From a bacterium HR40 (GTDB lineage: Bacteria > Pseudomonadota > Alphaproteobacteria > Geminicoccales > Geminicoccaceae): 64,000 nucleotides of DNA. Made by a program: the position numbers and the translations under genes. Under the pieces are notes generated by a model. That model searched no databases, was not told where the DNA came from, and was given only the letters and a program-made list of their open reading frames with translations. Within the stretch, counting starts at the first letter, position 1. Every line of letters starts with the position of its first letter. The stretch is from assembly GCA_002898275.1 (NCBI GenBank), contig BEIQ01000001.1:799899-863898 (forward strand), in the 5' to 3' direction. Positions 20,839 to 29,253 of this stretch are shown here, piece after piece.

Positions 20839-21495
20839 ATGACGGTCGAGCTCGACCCCTTGCTCGTGAGTCAGCTGACGGCCTTCGTGTCCGTGGTGCT
20901 CATCGACATCGTGCTCGCTGGCGACAATGCGGTGGTGGTGGGAACCGCGGCAGCCGGATTGCCGCCTCACCGCCAGCGGCAGGTGATCGCCATCGGCGTC
21001 GCCCTCGCGCTCGTCGCCCGCATCGCCTTCGCGCTCGTCGCCGTGCAGCTGCTCACGGTGATCGGCCTCGTCTTCGCCGGCGGCCTGCTGCTCTTGTGGG
21101 TCGCTTGGAAGATGTGGCGGGAGATGCACCCACCGACGATGCCTTCGACCGTCGAGGCCGAGAGCGCCGAAGAGATCTTGCCGCCGCGCGAGGGGCCGGC
21201 CAAGACCTTCGGCTCGGCGGTTCTGCAGGTGACGGTGGCCGATATTTCGATGTCGCTCGACAATATTCTCGCAGTGGCCGGGGCAGCCCGGGAACATCCC
21301 TACATCATGGCCTTCGGGCTGTTGCTGTCGATCGCCCTCATGGGCGTCGCCGCGGGTTACATCGCTCGTCTCATCGATCGGTACCATTGGGTGGCCTACG
21401 TCGGCCTGGCGATCGTGGTGTGGGTGGCTCTCGACATGATCTGGGAAGGCGGCCTCGAACTGTGGCACGCCGGCGTCGCCGCCGGTCTCTTGTGA
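20839..21495 (+). CDS. TerC family integral membrane protein (YjbE type)
   Basis: A 218-residue protein of seven hydrophobic segments. The acidic in-membrane motif IDIVLAGDNAVVVG and its second copy ISMSLDNILAVAGAA are the paired TerC hallmarks, thought to coordinate a divalent metal. Relatives are implicated in manganese export or in loading exported enzymes with metal. A second, distinct TerC gene lies at 40386. It ends 113 bp before the amine dehydrogenase operon. Confidence 0.9.
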   Translation: MTVELDPLLVSQLTAFVSVVLIDIVLAGDNAVVVGTAAAGLPPHRQRQVIAIGVALALVARIAFALVAVQLLTVIGLVFAGGLLLLWVAWKMWREMHPPTMPSTVEAESAEEILPPREGPAKTFGSAVLQVTVADISMSLDNILAVAGAAREHPYIMAFGLLLSIALMGVAAGYIARLIDRYHWVAYVGLAIVVWVALDMIWEGGLELWHAGVAAGLL

Positions 21496-21608
21496 ACGCC
21501 CGCGGCCCGGATCGCGCTGTCAGCGCTTGCATGGCCTGGTCGGGGCTGGCATGCTCCGGCGCCAGCAGGGCCCGGTGGGGGTGCAGCGCGTGGTGGGAGG
21601 CGCCTGAG

Positions 21609-22784
21609 ATGCGCAGCAGCTTGGCGGTGGCGGTGTCGATCCTGGCCCTCGCCACGGGAGTGGGCCAGGCGCAACAGGCAACCCAGGCACCGCCCGGTCA
21701 GGAGCGGCTCGACGTGACCGAGGAATGGTCCACGGTCACCCTGCCAGAAGCGAGCCCGCACTGGATCTGGGTGCTCGATGTCGCCTTCGACAATCTGATC
21801 GCGTCGCGCATCAACATCTTCGATGGCGACAGCGGCAAATTCCTCGGAGTGGTCCATTCCGGCTTCGTCCCCAATCTCCTGCTCTCTCCCGACAAACGCG
21901 AGATCTATGTCGACGAAACCTATTGGTCGCGCGGTTCCCAGGGCGATCGAGTCGACGTGGTCTCGATCTACGATGCGCGCACGCTCCTGCGCACCGGCGA
22001 GGTGATCCTGCCGCAGGGTCGAGCGCTCATCGTGCCCAAGCTGCCGACCGCGCAACTGAGTCCCGATGGCCGTTTCCTGTTATCGTTCAACATGAACCCG
22101 GCCACCAGCGTGTCGCTCGTGGACATTCGCGAACGCCGCTACGTCGGCGAGATCGAGACGCCGGGCTGCAGCTTTGTCTATCCGACCGGGCCGCGCAGTT
22201 TTTCGCTGTTGTGCCCGGACGGCTCGTTCGCCGACGTGACCTACGACGACTCGGGCCGGGCCCAGATCGCCAACAACCAACCCTTCTTCGACGCCGAAAG
22301 CGATCCGGTCTTCGAACATGCGGCGATCGATGTCGCCGGCGGCCGTGGCTACTTCCTCTCCTATGAAGGCATGTTCTACGAAGTCGCTTTCGAAAACGGC
22401 CGCACGCGCGTGACCGACCGCTGGTCGCTCACCACCGCCGAGGAAAAGGAAGACGGTTGGCGCCCGGGCGGCTGGCAGCTCGTCTCCTGGCACCCTGGGC
22501 TCCGCCGGGCGTTCGTGCTCATGCACCGCGGGCCGCGCTGGAGCCACAAGCAGCCAGGGGAGGAAGTCTGGGTCGTCGATCCCGAGGCCAACGCCATCGT
22601 CGACCGTTTCGCCCTCGAGGAGCCCTCGATCTCGCTCCTCGTCACCCCCGATGCCGAGCCGCTGCTCGCCACGCTGACCGACACTGGCGTCGTCGGCATC
22701 TACGATCCCGAGAGCGGCGAGCACCTGCGCAGCATCGACGGCACGGGAGTGACCCCCTTCCTGCTGCATGCGGCGGGCGGCTGA
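21609..22784 (+). CDS. mauB: Quinoprotein amine dehydrogenase, large (heavy) subunit
   Basis: A 391-residue periplasmic protein with a Sec-type signal peptide (ending near VGQAQ) and a seven-bladed YVTN-type beta-propeller. RINIFDGDSGKFLGVVHSG, YWSRGSQGDRVDVVSIYD, EEKEDGWRPGGWQ and the final DPESGEHLRSIDGTG match methylamine dehydrogenase heavy chains, while NPATSVSLVDI recalls aromatic amine dehydrogenase, so the amine substrate cannot be fixed. With the TTQ light chain it oxidises primary amines to aldehyde and ammonia. A GGGAGG site precedes the ATG. First gene of a tight B-E-D-A-cytochrome operon. Confidence 0.9.
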   Translation: MRSSLAVAVSILALATGVGQAQQATQAPPGQERLDVTEEWSTVTLPEASPHWIWVLDVAFDNLIASRINIFDGDSGKFLGVVHSGFVPNLLLSPDKREIYVDETYWSRGSQGDRVDVVSIYDARTLLRTGEVILPQGRALIVPKLPTAQLSPDGRFLLSFNMNPATSVSLVDIRERRYVGEIETPGCSFVYPTGPRSFSLLCPDGSFADVTYDDSGRAQIANNQPFFDAESDPVFEHAAIDVAGGRGYFLSYEGMFYEVAFENGRTRVTDRWSLTTAEEKEDGWRPGGWQLVSWHPGLRRAFVLMHRGPRWSHKQPGEEVWVVDPEANAIVDRFALEEPSISLLVTPDAEPLLATLTDTGVVGIYDPESGEHLRSIDGTGVTPFLLHAAGG

Positions 22785-22806
22785 GCGCCGGCGGGGAGGC
22801 CCACCG

Positions 22807-23340
22807 ATGATCGATCCGATCGTCTCCTGGGTGGCGCGGCTCCTCCTCGCCTCGATCTTCGCCACCGCAGCGACGGCGAAGCTGGCGGCGATGGGGCCCT
22901 TCGAGGGCATCGTGCGCAACTATCGCATCCTGCCGGAGCCACTCATTTCGCCCTTCGCTCGCGGCCTACCCTTCGTCGAGCTCGCGGCGGCCCTAGGCCT
23001 GCTCTTCGAGCCCACTCGGGAGGTCGCTGCCGGTGTCTGTGGCGCGCTGCTTTTGGCGTTCGCCATCGCGATGGCGATCAACATCCGGCGTGGCCGTACC
23101 GACATCGACTGCGGCTGCTTTGTCGGCCGCAGCCGGCAGCGCATCGGTTGGCCCCTCGTGGTACGCAATCTCCTGCTCCTTTTCGTCGCCGGCGTGGCTC
23201 TCGCGGAGCCGGCCGCGCGGCCGCTTTCGATCTTGGACTTCGCCGCCCTGATCGGTGCCACCCTGACACTGGTTCTCGTCTATCTCGCGCTCTCCCAGCT
23301 CCTCGAGCTCGCCCCTGTGAGGCGGGAGCGTACCCCATGA
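22807..23340 (+). CDS. mauE: MauE: membrane protein for amine dehydrogenase light-chain maturation
   Basis: A 177-residue inner-membrane protein of four or five helices of the MauE/DoxX-like group (WVARLLLASIFATAATAKL at the start; TDIDCGCF with two cysteines in a central loop). MauE and MauD are known to be needed for transport, folding or disulfide formation of the light chain. It begins 22 bp after mauB and its stop overlaps the mauD start (ATGA). Confidence 0.9.
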   Translation: MIDPIVSWVARLLLASIFATAATAKLAAMGPFEGIVRNYRILPEPLISPFARGLPFVELAAALGLLFEPTREVAAGVCGALLLAFAIAMAINIRRGRTDIDCGCFVGRSRQRIGWPLVVRNLLLLFVAGVALAEPAARPLSILDFAALIGATLTLVLVYLALSQLLELAPVRRERTP

Positions 23341-23978
23341 TGGAAGCCCTCGTCGTTTCGCAGATCTTGCTGTGGGTCGCTTTCGTCCTGCTGGCACTCG
23401 CGCTCTTTGCCCTCACCCGCCAGATTGGCGTGCTTCACGAGCGCATCGCACCCCTGGGCGCGCTCATGATGGATGGAGCCGTCGAGGTCGGCGACGCCGC
23501 GCCGAGTTTCGCCGTGCGCACGATCGACGGTCGGCCGGTCACTGTCGGGGGGGCGCGGGCCGACGGCAAGGCGCAACTCCTCCTTTTCGTCTCCCCGACC
23601 TGCCCGGTATGCAAGAAGCTGCTCGGCATTCTCCGCCCGTTCGCCAAGAGCGAAGGCGGCGCGCTCGAGATCGTGCTCGTCGGCGATGGCGAGCGGAGCG
23701 AACAGGAACGGATGATCCGCGAGCACCGGCTCGAGGGGCTCACCTATGTCATCGCCCCCGAGATCGGCATGCGATTACAGGTGGGGAAGCTGCCCTATGC
23801 CGTGCTGATCGACGAGCGCGGCATCGTGCGAGCGAAGGGGCTCGTCAATTCCCGCGAACATCTCGAGAGTCTGCTGGTCGCCAAGGAAACCGGCTATGCC
23901 AGCATCCAGGAGTATCTGTCGGCCCGCGGTGCCTCACCGGACGGCCAACCGGTGATGGCCGGCAAGCGGACCGCGTGA
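23337..23978 (+). CDS. mauD: MauD: thioredoxin-like protein for light-chain disulfide formation
   Basis: 213 residues: an N-terminal membrane anchor (about 8-28) then a periplasmic thioredoxin fold with the redox pair Cys89-Pro-Val-Cys92 (VSPTCPVCKKLL) and the cis-Pro loop near KLPYAVLIDERG. MauD is thought to form or rearrange the many disulfides of the TTQ subunit. Here the client has 14 cysteines in its predicted mature part. It overlaps mauE by 4 bp. Confidence 0.92.
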   Translation: MMEALVVSQILLWVAFVLLALALFALTRQIGVLHERIAPLGALMMDGAVEVGDAAPSFAVRTIDGRPVTVGGARADGKAQLLLFVSPTCPVCKKLLGILRPFAKSEGGALEIVLVGDGERSEQERMIREHRLEGLTYVIAPEIGMRLQVGKLPYAVLIDERGIVRAKGLVNSREHLESLLVAKETGYASIQEYLSARGASPDGQPVMAGKRTA

Positions 23979-24002
23979 GCATCGAGCGAGGGGGAAACCG
24001 AC

Positions 24003-24536
24003 ATGCAGCGCGAGACCGTCCTCGACCGGTGGATCGAGCGCCTGAGCCGGCGATTCGCCCAGCGCAGCTCGCGTAGGAGCCTGCTTGCGCGCCTCGGGGT
24101 GGCGCTCGTGGGAGGAGCTCTGCTGCCGCTCTTGCCGGTGGACCGCAGCGGCCAGTTCCGGCGCGCTCGGGCACAAGCATTCTTCGAGAACGCCCAGGCC
24201 GAGGACGACACCCAGTGCAACTACTGGCGCTATTGCGCCATGGACGGCTATCTCTGCACCTGCTGCAATGGCGGCGTCACCGCCTGTCCGCCAGGTGCCG
24301 AGCCCTCGCCCACCTCCTGGGTCGGCAGCTGCGTCAACCCCCAGGACGGCAACACCTACCTCATCGCCTACCGGGATTGCTGCGGCAAGGAGGTCTGCGG
24401 GCGCTGTCCGTGCCTGTCGACCGAGGGAGAGATGCCCGTCTACCGGCCGCAGCTGTCGAACGACATCGACTGGTGCTTCGGCGCCCGCAGCATGGTCTAC
24501 CACTGCACCGGCGCTGGCATCGTCGGCCGGGCATGA
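24003..24536 (+). CDS. mauA: Quinoprotein amine dehydrogenase, light (small) subunit with TTQ site
   Basis: A 177-residue precursor. A long leader with a twin-arginine motif (SSRRSLLARLG) ends near residue 58, as in known light chains. The residues that form tryptophan tryptophylquinone are present: Trp106 (PTSWVGSC) and Trp157 (NDIDWCFG), with the catalytic/maturation aspartates Asp81 (MDG) and Asp125 (AYRDCC). There are 14 cysteines, against 12 in Paracoccus-type methylamine dehydrogenase; the two extra ones sit where aromatic amine dehydrogenase has them (CTCC and EVCGRC). The second half (LSTEGEMPVYRP) is methylamine-dehydrogenase-like. Its stop overlaps the next start. Confidence 0.95.
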   Translation: MQRETVLDRWIERLSRRFAQRSSRRSLLARLGVALVGGALLPLLPVDRSGQFRRARAQAFFENAQAEDDTQCNYWRYCAMDGYLCTCCNGGVTACPPGAEPSPTSWVGSCVNPQDGNTYLIAYRDCCGKEVCGRCPCLSTEGEMPVYRPQLSNDIDWCFGARSMVYHCTGAGIVGRA

Positions 24537-25012
24537 GGCGACTTCCCGCCCTTCTCCTCGCCCTCCTCCCCTTCACCGGGCTTCCCGCGAGGGCGGAGCC
24601 GCGAGCTGTCACCTCGGTCACCGGCGTTGCCGAAGACTATGCTCGCAACTGCCAGGGCTGTCATCGCGAGGACGGCATGGGGGCTTTTCTCTCCGTGCCG
24701 CGGCTCAAGGACTTCGTCGGCCTGTTCGCCCATCTGCCCGAGGGTCGCGACTATCTGATCCGCGTACCCGGGGTGGCGTGGGCCATGCTCGACGACGAAC
24801 GGCTCGCCCGAGTGGTCAACTGGACCCTCCTCACCTTCAGTCGCGGCCAGCTGCCGGCGGAGTTCCGCCCCTATACCGCCGCCGAAGTCGCCAGGGCTCG
24901 TCGGCAGCCTCTCGTCGCGGTGCAAGCCACCCGTGCCCGGCTGATCGCGGCGCTCCAGGCGCGCGGTCTTCTGCCGCCGGGCGAGGACGGTCTGGTCTCG
25001 GCGAGACGCTGA
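24533..25012 (+). CDS. Monohaem c-type cytochrome, likely electron acceptor of the amine dehydrogenase
   Basis: 159 residues with a cleavable signal peptide (LLLALLPFTGLPARAEP) and one haem-binding site Cys40-Gln-Gly-Cys43-His44. Several Met residues downstream (for example in GMGAF and WAMLDD) could be the sixth ligand. It overlaps mauA by 4 bp (ATGA), so it is made with the enzyme. It occupies the place of the small monohaem cytochrome (orf-2) I recall in the Alcaligenes faecalis aromatic amine dehydrogenase cluster. No amicyanin or azurin gene is nearby, so this is the best candidate electron carrier. Confidence 0.85.
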   Translation: MRRLPALLLALLPFTGLPARAEPRAVTSVTGVAEDYARNCQGCHREDGMGAFLSVPRLKDFVGLFAHLPEGRDYLIRVPGVAWAMLDDERLARVVNWTLLTFSRGQLPAEFRPYTAAEVARARRQPLVAVQATRARLIAALQARGLLPPGEDGLVSARR

Positions 25013-25018
25013 CCCTCT

Positions 25019-26203
25019 TCAGCCGGCGAGCAAGCCCCGCGCTGCCAGATTGTGCAGCAGCGCTCCCGCGCCAAAGGTCCAAGGCGGAATGCGGTCGCAG
25101 CGCTCGACCCGGTTGACCAGCCGGCCGAGCCGCGGCGAATGGATCTCGACCACGTCGCCGACATGATGGGTGAAGCCGGCTCCGGGCGCGTCGCGATCCT
25201 CGGTCGGTGCGAACATGGTGCCGCACATCAGGACGAAACCGTCCGGGTATTGGTGCTGCGGGCCGATCGTCTGGGCCACGAGGTCGGCGATATCGCGGCT
25301 GATCTCGCGCATGGAACTGCAACCTTCGAGCCGGAAGCCGTCGTCCGCCCCCTCCACCTGCAGCCGCACCTCTGCCTGTCGCACATCGTCGGGATCGAAA
25401 TGCTCGTCGAAGAGACGGATGAACGGGCCGATGGCCGCCGAGCCGTTGTTGTCCTTTGCCCGCCCGAGCAGCAATGCGCTGCGTCCCTCGAAATCGCGCA
25501 GATTGACGTCGTTGCCGAGGGTCGCACCGCGCATGCGCCCGCGACTGTCGACCACCAGCACCACCTCGGGCTCCGGATTGTTCCACGCACTCTCCGGGTG
25601 TATGCCGATCTCGGCACCGTGACCGACCGCCGCCATGGGCTGGCATTTGGTGAAGATCTCGGCATAGGGCCCGAGCCCCACCTCGAGATACTGCGACCAA
25701 GCGCCGATGGACCGGAGATGGTCGCGCAGTCGTTCGGCCTCGAGCGAGCCGGGCCGAATGGCGGCGAGCGATCCGCCGATCCGCGCCTCGATCTCGGCTC
25801 GCACCGCCGCTGCCCGTTTCGGATCGCCCCGCGCCTGCTCCTCGACCACGCGCTCGATCAGGCTCTTGGTGAAAGTCACCCCTGCCGCCTTCACCGCTTG
25901 CAGATCGCACGGAGCCAGCAGATGCGGTCGCGCGAGCGTCCGCCGATCCCAGCGAGAATGGGCGACGAGCTCCTCGAGGCTGCACAGACGCGGCGCCGCC
26001 GCGTGGCGCGCGATGGCCACCGCGTCTTCGCGCTCGCAGAGATCCCGCACGGTCGGGACGATGGCCGTGAGGTCGACGACCTCGTCGCCCCGCACGGCGA
26101 TCACCGCCGGACCCTCGGGCTGCGAGGCAATCCAGGCACGCCCGATCAGGGTGGCCCGCTCCGCATCCTCGGGCAGCGTTGCGCGAGCCGTGAATTCCAC
26201 CAT
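25019..26203 (-). CDS. Fumarylacetoacetate hydrolase family protein
   Basis: A 394-residue protein. The C-terminal half has the FAH fold metal and substrate segments PEPEVVLVVDSRGRMRGATLGNDVNLRDFEG and CSSMREISRDIADLVAQT. Members cleave C-C bonds in fumarylacetoacetate or acylpyruvates, or decarboxylate/isomerise dicarboxylic intermediates; the substrate is not evident. The longer N-terminal region (about 150 residues) marks the subgroup. It follows the acyl-CoA ligase gene by 29 bp and converges on the cytochrome gene with only 6 bp between stops. The open frame runs far upstream as an antisense artefact; the ATG at 26203 is used. Confidence 0.85.
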   Translation of the reverse strand: MVEFTARATLPEDAERATLIGRAWIASQPEGPAVIAVRGDEVVDLTAIVPTVRDLCEREDAVAIARHAAAPRLCSLEELVAHSRWDRRTLARPHLLAPCDLQAVKAAGVTFTKSLIERVVEEQARGDPKRAAAVRAEIEARIGGSLAAIRPGSLEAERLRDHLRSIGAWSQYLEVGLGPYAEIFTKCQPMAAVGHGAEIGIHPESAWNNPEPEVVLVVDSRGRMRGATLGNDVNLRDFEGRSALLLGRAKDNNGSAAIGPFIRLFDEHFDPDDVRQAEVRLQVEGADDGFRLEGCSSMREISRDIADLVAQTIGPQHQYPDGFVLMCGTMFAPTEDRDAPGAGFTHHVGDVVEIHSPRLGRLVNRVERCDRIPPWTFGAGALLHNLAARGLLAG

Positions 26204-26232
26204 CCTCCTCCCCCTTCGTCTGCCCTGCCGGC

Positions 26233-27894
26233 CTAGAGGGTCTTCGCCCGTTCGCGCAGAACGAACTTCTGGATCTTGCCGGTCGAGGTCTTGGGCAGCG
26301 GCCCGAAAACGATGTATCTCGGCACCTTGTAGCGCGCGATCTGGGTGCGCAGGAATTCCATCAGCTCTTCCGCCGTCACCGTGGCCCCTTCGCGGAGGGT
26401 GACGAAGGCGCAGGGGGTCTCGCCCCATTTCTCGTCGGGTTTGGCCACCACTGCCGCCTCGAGGACATCCGGATGGCGGTAGAGAGCGGCTTCCACTTCG
26501 ATGCTCGAGATGTTCTCGCCGCCGGAGATGATGATGTCCTTGGCGCGATCCTTGATCTCGACATAGCCGTCCGGGTGCATCACCGCCAGATCGCCGGTGT
26601 GGAACCAGCCGCCGGCGAAGGCCTCGGATGTCGCTTTCGGGTTGCGCAGGTACCCCTTCATGACGATGTGACCGCGCATCATGATCTCCCCGAGAGTGGC
26701 CCCGTCCGCCGGAACCGGCTGCATGGTCGCCGGATCCATGACCTCGAGACCCTCGAGCACCGGATAGCGCACGCCCTGGCGGGCGAGCCGCTCGGCCCGC
26801 TCGCGCGGCGCGAGGGCGCTCCACTCCGGCTTGACCTCGCACACCGTGGCCGGGCCGTAGACTTCGGTGAGGCCATAGACGTGGGTGACCTCGATCCCGA
26901 GCGCTGCCATCTTTTCGAGCACCGCGGGCGGCGGCGCCGAGGCCGCCGTCATCATGTGCACCTTCTGGCCGAAGGGCTGGCGCACTTCCTCTGGCGCGTT
27001 GACGATCATGCCCATCACCACCGGCGCGCCGCAGAGATGGGTCACACCATGGTTGGCGAAGGCGTCGTAGATGGTCCGACTGTCGACCCGGCGCAGACAG
27101 ACGTGAACCCCCGCCTGCAGCGTCACCGTCCAGGGGAAGCACCAGCCGTTGCAATGGAACATCGGCAACGTCCAGAGATAGACGGGAAAATGCGGCATCT
27201 GCCAGACGAGGACATTGCCGATGGCGTTGAGGTAGGCGCCGCGGTGATGATAGACGACACCCTTGGGATTGCCGGTCGTGCCGGAGGTGTAATTGAGGGC
27301 GATCGCCTGCCATTCGTCGGCGGGGAAATACGGGAGAAAATCGGGATCGCCGCTTTGCAGGAATTCCTCGTAGGTGACATCCCCCAGTCGCTCGTGCGGA
27401 CCGGAAAAGGCCTCGTCGAGAATGTCGACGACGAGCGGCCGTTCCGGCAGCCGGGCGAGTGCCTCGCGAATCACCGGGGCATATTCGGTGTCGGTGAGGA
27501 GCGCGCGGGCGCGGCCATGTTCGAGGATGAAGGCGATGGTGGCGGGATCGAGCCGCACGTTCAGGGCGTTCAACACCGCCCCGGCCATCGGCACGCCGAA
27601 ATGAGCTTCGAGCGCAGCGGGGATGTTGGGCGCCATGACGGCCACCGTGTCGCCCGGGCGGATGCCGGCTCGTTCCAGCGCCGAGGCCAGTCGGTGGCAG
27701 CGCTCGCGCAGTTCGCCATAGGTCCAGCGGCGCGCGCCATGGATCACCGCCAGCCGCTCCGGGTGGACGTCGGCCGTGCGCTCGAGGAAGGTGAGCGGTG
27801 TGAGCGCCGCATAGTTCGCCTCGTTGCGATCGAGGTCGAGGGTGTAGGGATTGCCTTGGGGGTGCGTGCACAGCCTCGGTTTCCGGCGTAGCAT
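26233..27894 (-). CDS. AMP-forming acyl-CoA synthetase
   Basis: 553 residues of the ANL superfamily. The P-loop-like motif is NYTSGTTGNPKGVVYHHRG, followed by YGLTEVYGPATVCEV, GWFHTGDLAVMHPDGYVEIKDRAKDIIISGGENIS and the catalytic lysine segment KTSTGKIQKFVLRERA. It activates a carboxylic acid via an acyl-adenylate; the group includes medium-chain and methylmercaptopropionate ligases, so chain length is open. The ATG at 27894 has a GGAGG site; the frame opens earlier at 27972. It is probably cotranscribed with the FAH-family gene. Confidence 0.92.
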   Translation of the reverse strand: MLRRKPRLCTHPQGNPYTLDLDRNEANYAALTPLTFLERTADVHPERLAVIHGARRWTYGELRERCHRLASALERAGIRPGDTVAVMAPNIPAALEAHFGVPMAGAVLNALNVRLDPATIAFILEHGRARALLTDTEYAPVIREALARLPERPLVVDILDEAFSGPHERLGDVTYEEFLQSGDPDFLPYFPADEWQAIALNYTSGTTGNPKGVVYHHRGAYLNAIGNVLVWQMPHFPVYLWTLPMFHCNGWCFPWTVTLQAGVHVCLRRVDSRTIYDAFANHGVTHLCGAPVVMGMIVNAPEEVRQPFGQKVHMMTAASAPPPAVLEKMAALGIEVTHVYGLTEVYGPATVCEVKPEWSALAPRERAERLARQGVRYPVLEGLEVMDPATMQPVPADGATLGEIMMRGHIVMKGYLRNPKATSEAFAGGWFHTGDLAVMHPDGYVEIKDRAKDIIISGGENISSIEVEAALYRHPDVLEAAVVAKPDEKWGETPCAFVTLREGATVTAEELMEFLRTQIARYKVPRYIVFGPLPKTSTGKIQKFVLRERAKTL

Positions 27895-27975
27895 GGGTCC
27901 TCCCTGCCTCGGCCGCGGGGCCGCCCGCGCGGACGTCGACATCCGCGCAGGTGATGGGACGCGCGGTTCCACGCG

Positions 27976-29067
27976 TCAAGCGGAAGCGCGGGCCTGTTCC
28001 CCTGCCCTGCCGGCTCGTGCGAGCTCCTCTTCGTTGACGAGACGGTCCTCGACATCCCGGACCACCACCCGATTTCGGCCGCCCTGTTTGGCCTCGTAGA
28101 GGGCGGAATCGACACGCCGGAAAAAGCGATCGAGGGGCTCGCCCGGACAGTAGGCGCTGAGCCCGATCGACAGGGTCACCATGCCGAGATCGCGCCCGTC
28201 TTCGCGCGACCGCAGGCGGCGACCGGCGACCGTCGCGCGCAGCCGCTCGGCGACCGCGGCGGCCTCCGCGAGCTCGACACCCGGCATCAGCACGGCGAAT
28301 TCCTCGCCGCCGAAACGCGCCACCACGTCGTTGTCGCGCACGCCGCGGCGAATCACGCCCGCGACGAGACGCAGCACCACATCGCCGACATCGTGGCCGA
28401 ACGTGTCGTTGAAGCGTTTGAAGTGATCGATGTCGGCGAGCATCATCGAGAGCGGCGTGCCGTCCTCGAGACTGCGGGCAGCGAGCCGCTTGAGGGCAAC
28501 GTCGAAATGTCTGCGGTTGCCCACACCGGTAAGCGGATCGGTTTCGACTTCTCGTTGCATCCGCTCGAGATGGCTCTGCAGCTCGGCCACCTCGCGGCTG
28601 CTGCGCTGCAGCTCGCAGCCCAAAGTGCGGGTCTCGGCCGCCATCCGCCGCGCCTCGGCATCGAGCGCGACCACGACCCGCCTGATCTCCTCGAGGCCGC
28701 AAGTGGTCGCCAGCGCGCGCGCAGCCGCTTCGAACCGCGAGCTCGCCCGCGCGCTCTCCTCGCCCGAATGGGCGAGAAGGTCGCCGAGCCGCTCGGTGAG
28801 ACCTTTGATTCGGTCGGTCGCCTCGGCGAGCGTTCGCTGCATGTCGCTGCGCAAAAAGTAGCGGGCATAGAGCTCGCGACAGCGCTTGGCGTCGAAGCTG
28901 TCGCGGTTCTGCTCGAGCAGGCGGATCATGCGACTGAGGGCCGGATTTTCGCCGGCCAGATGGGTGTACCACACGAGGTAGTTCTCGGGAGACGGAAGGA
29001 TACCCCGCTCCCGCAGCGCCGCGAACGCCCGTTCGCCGATCTGCACGATTCGGGTCTCGTCGTTCAT
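27976..29067 (-). CDS. GGDEF-domain diguanylate cyclase
   Basis: 363 residues. An N-terminal helical region (about 1-190), including a long coiled coil (LQRSSREVAELQSHLERMQREVE), is followed by a GGDEF domain starting DPLTGVGNRRHFD. The active-site loop is FGGEEF and the metal/nucleotide residues ADIDHFKRFNDTFGHDVGD are intact, so c-di-GMP synthesis is expected. No classical I-site RxxD precedes the loop that I can identify with confidence. No transmembrane segment, so it is cytoplasmic. Unrelated to the two metabolic genes downstream as far as can be seen. Confidence 0.92.
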   Translation of the reverse strand: MNDETRIVQIGERAFAALRERGILPSPENYLVWYTHLAGENPALSRMIRLLEQNRDSFDAKRCRELYARYFLRSDMQRTLAEATDRIKGLTERLGDLLAHSGEESARASSRFEAAARALATTCGLEEIRRVVVALDAEARRMAAETRTLGCELQRSSREVAELQSHLERMQREVETDPLTGVGNRRHFDVALKRLAARSLEDGTPLSMMLADIDHFKRFNDTFGHDVGDVVLRLVAGVIRRGVRDNDVVARFGGEEFAVLMPGVELAEAAAVAERLRATVAGRRLRSREDGRDLGMVTLSIGLSAYCPGEPLDRFFRRVDSALYEAKQGGRNRVVVRDVEDRLVNEEELARAGRAGEQARASA

Positions 29068-29253
29068 CCTGGCCGCGATCCCGTTCTTGCCGGTGGACCC
29101 GTTTCTACGACCGGTTTTCGAACAATTCGTTAAAGCTATCGCCCTGGGCGAGAGCACCATGGGATTACCCGCAACCTCGTCGCGCTGGTCGACCACCGGC
29201 GGACGGGCTATGCAGGGTCATCCTTGACTGCGTGCGTGGAAGAGTCCCAACCG

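Noticed and set aside
22807-23978. Generic DoxX and thioredoxin genes unrelated to amine oxidation
   Set aside because: Their order, overlaps and placement between the two dehydrogenase subunits identify them as MauE and MauD.
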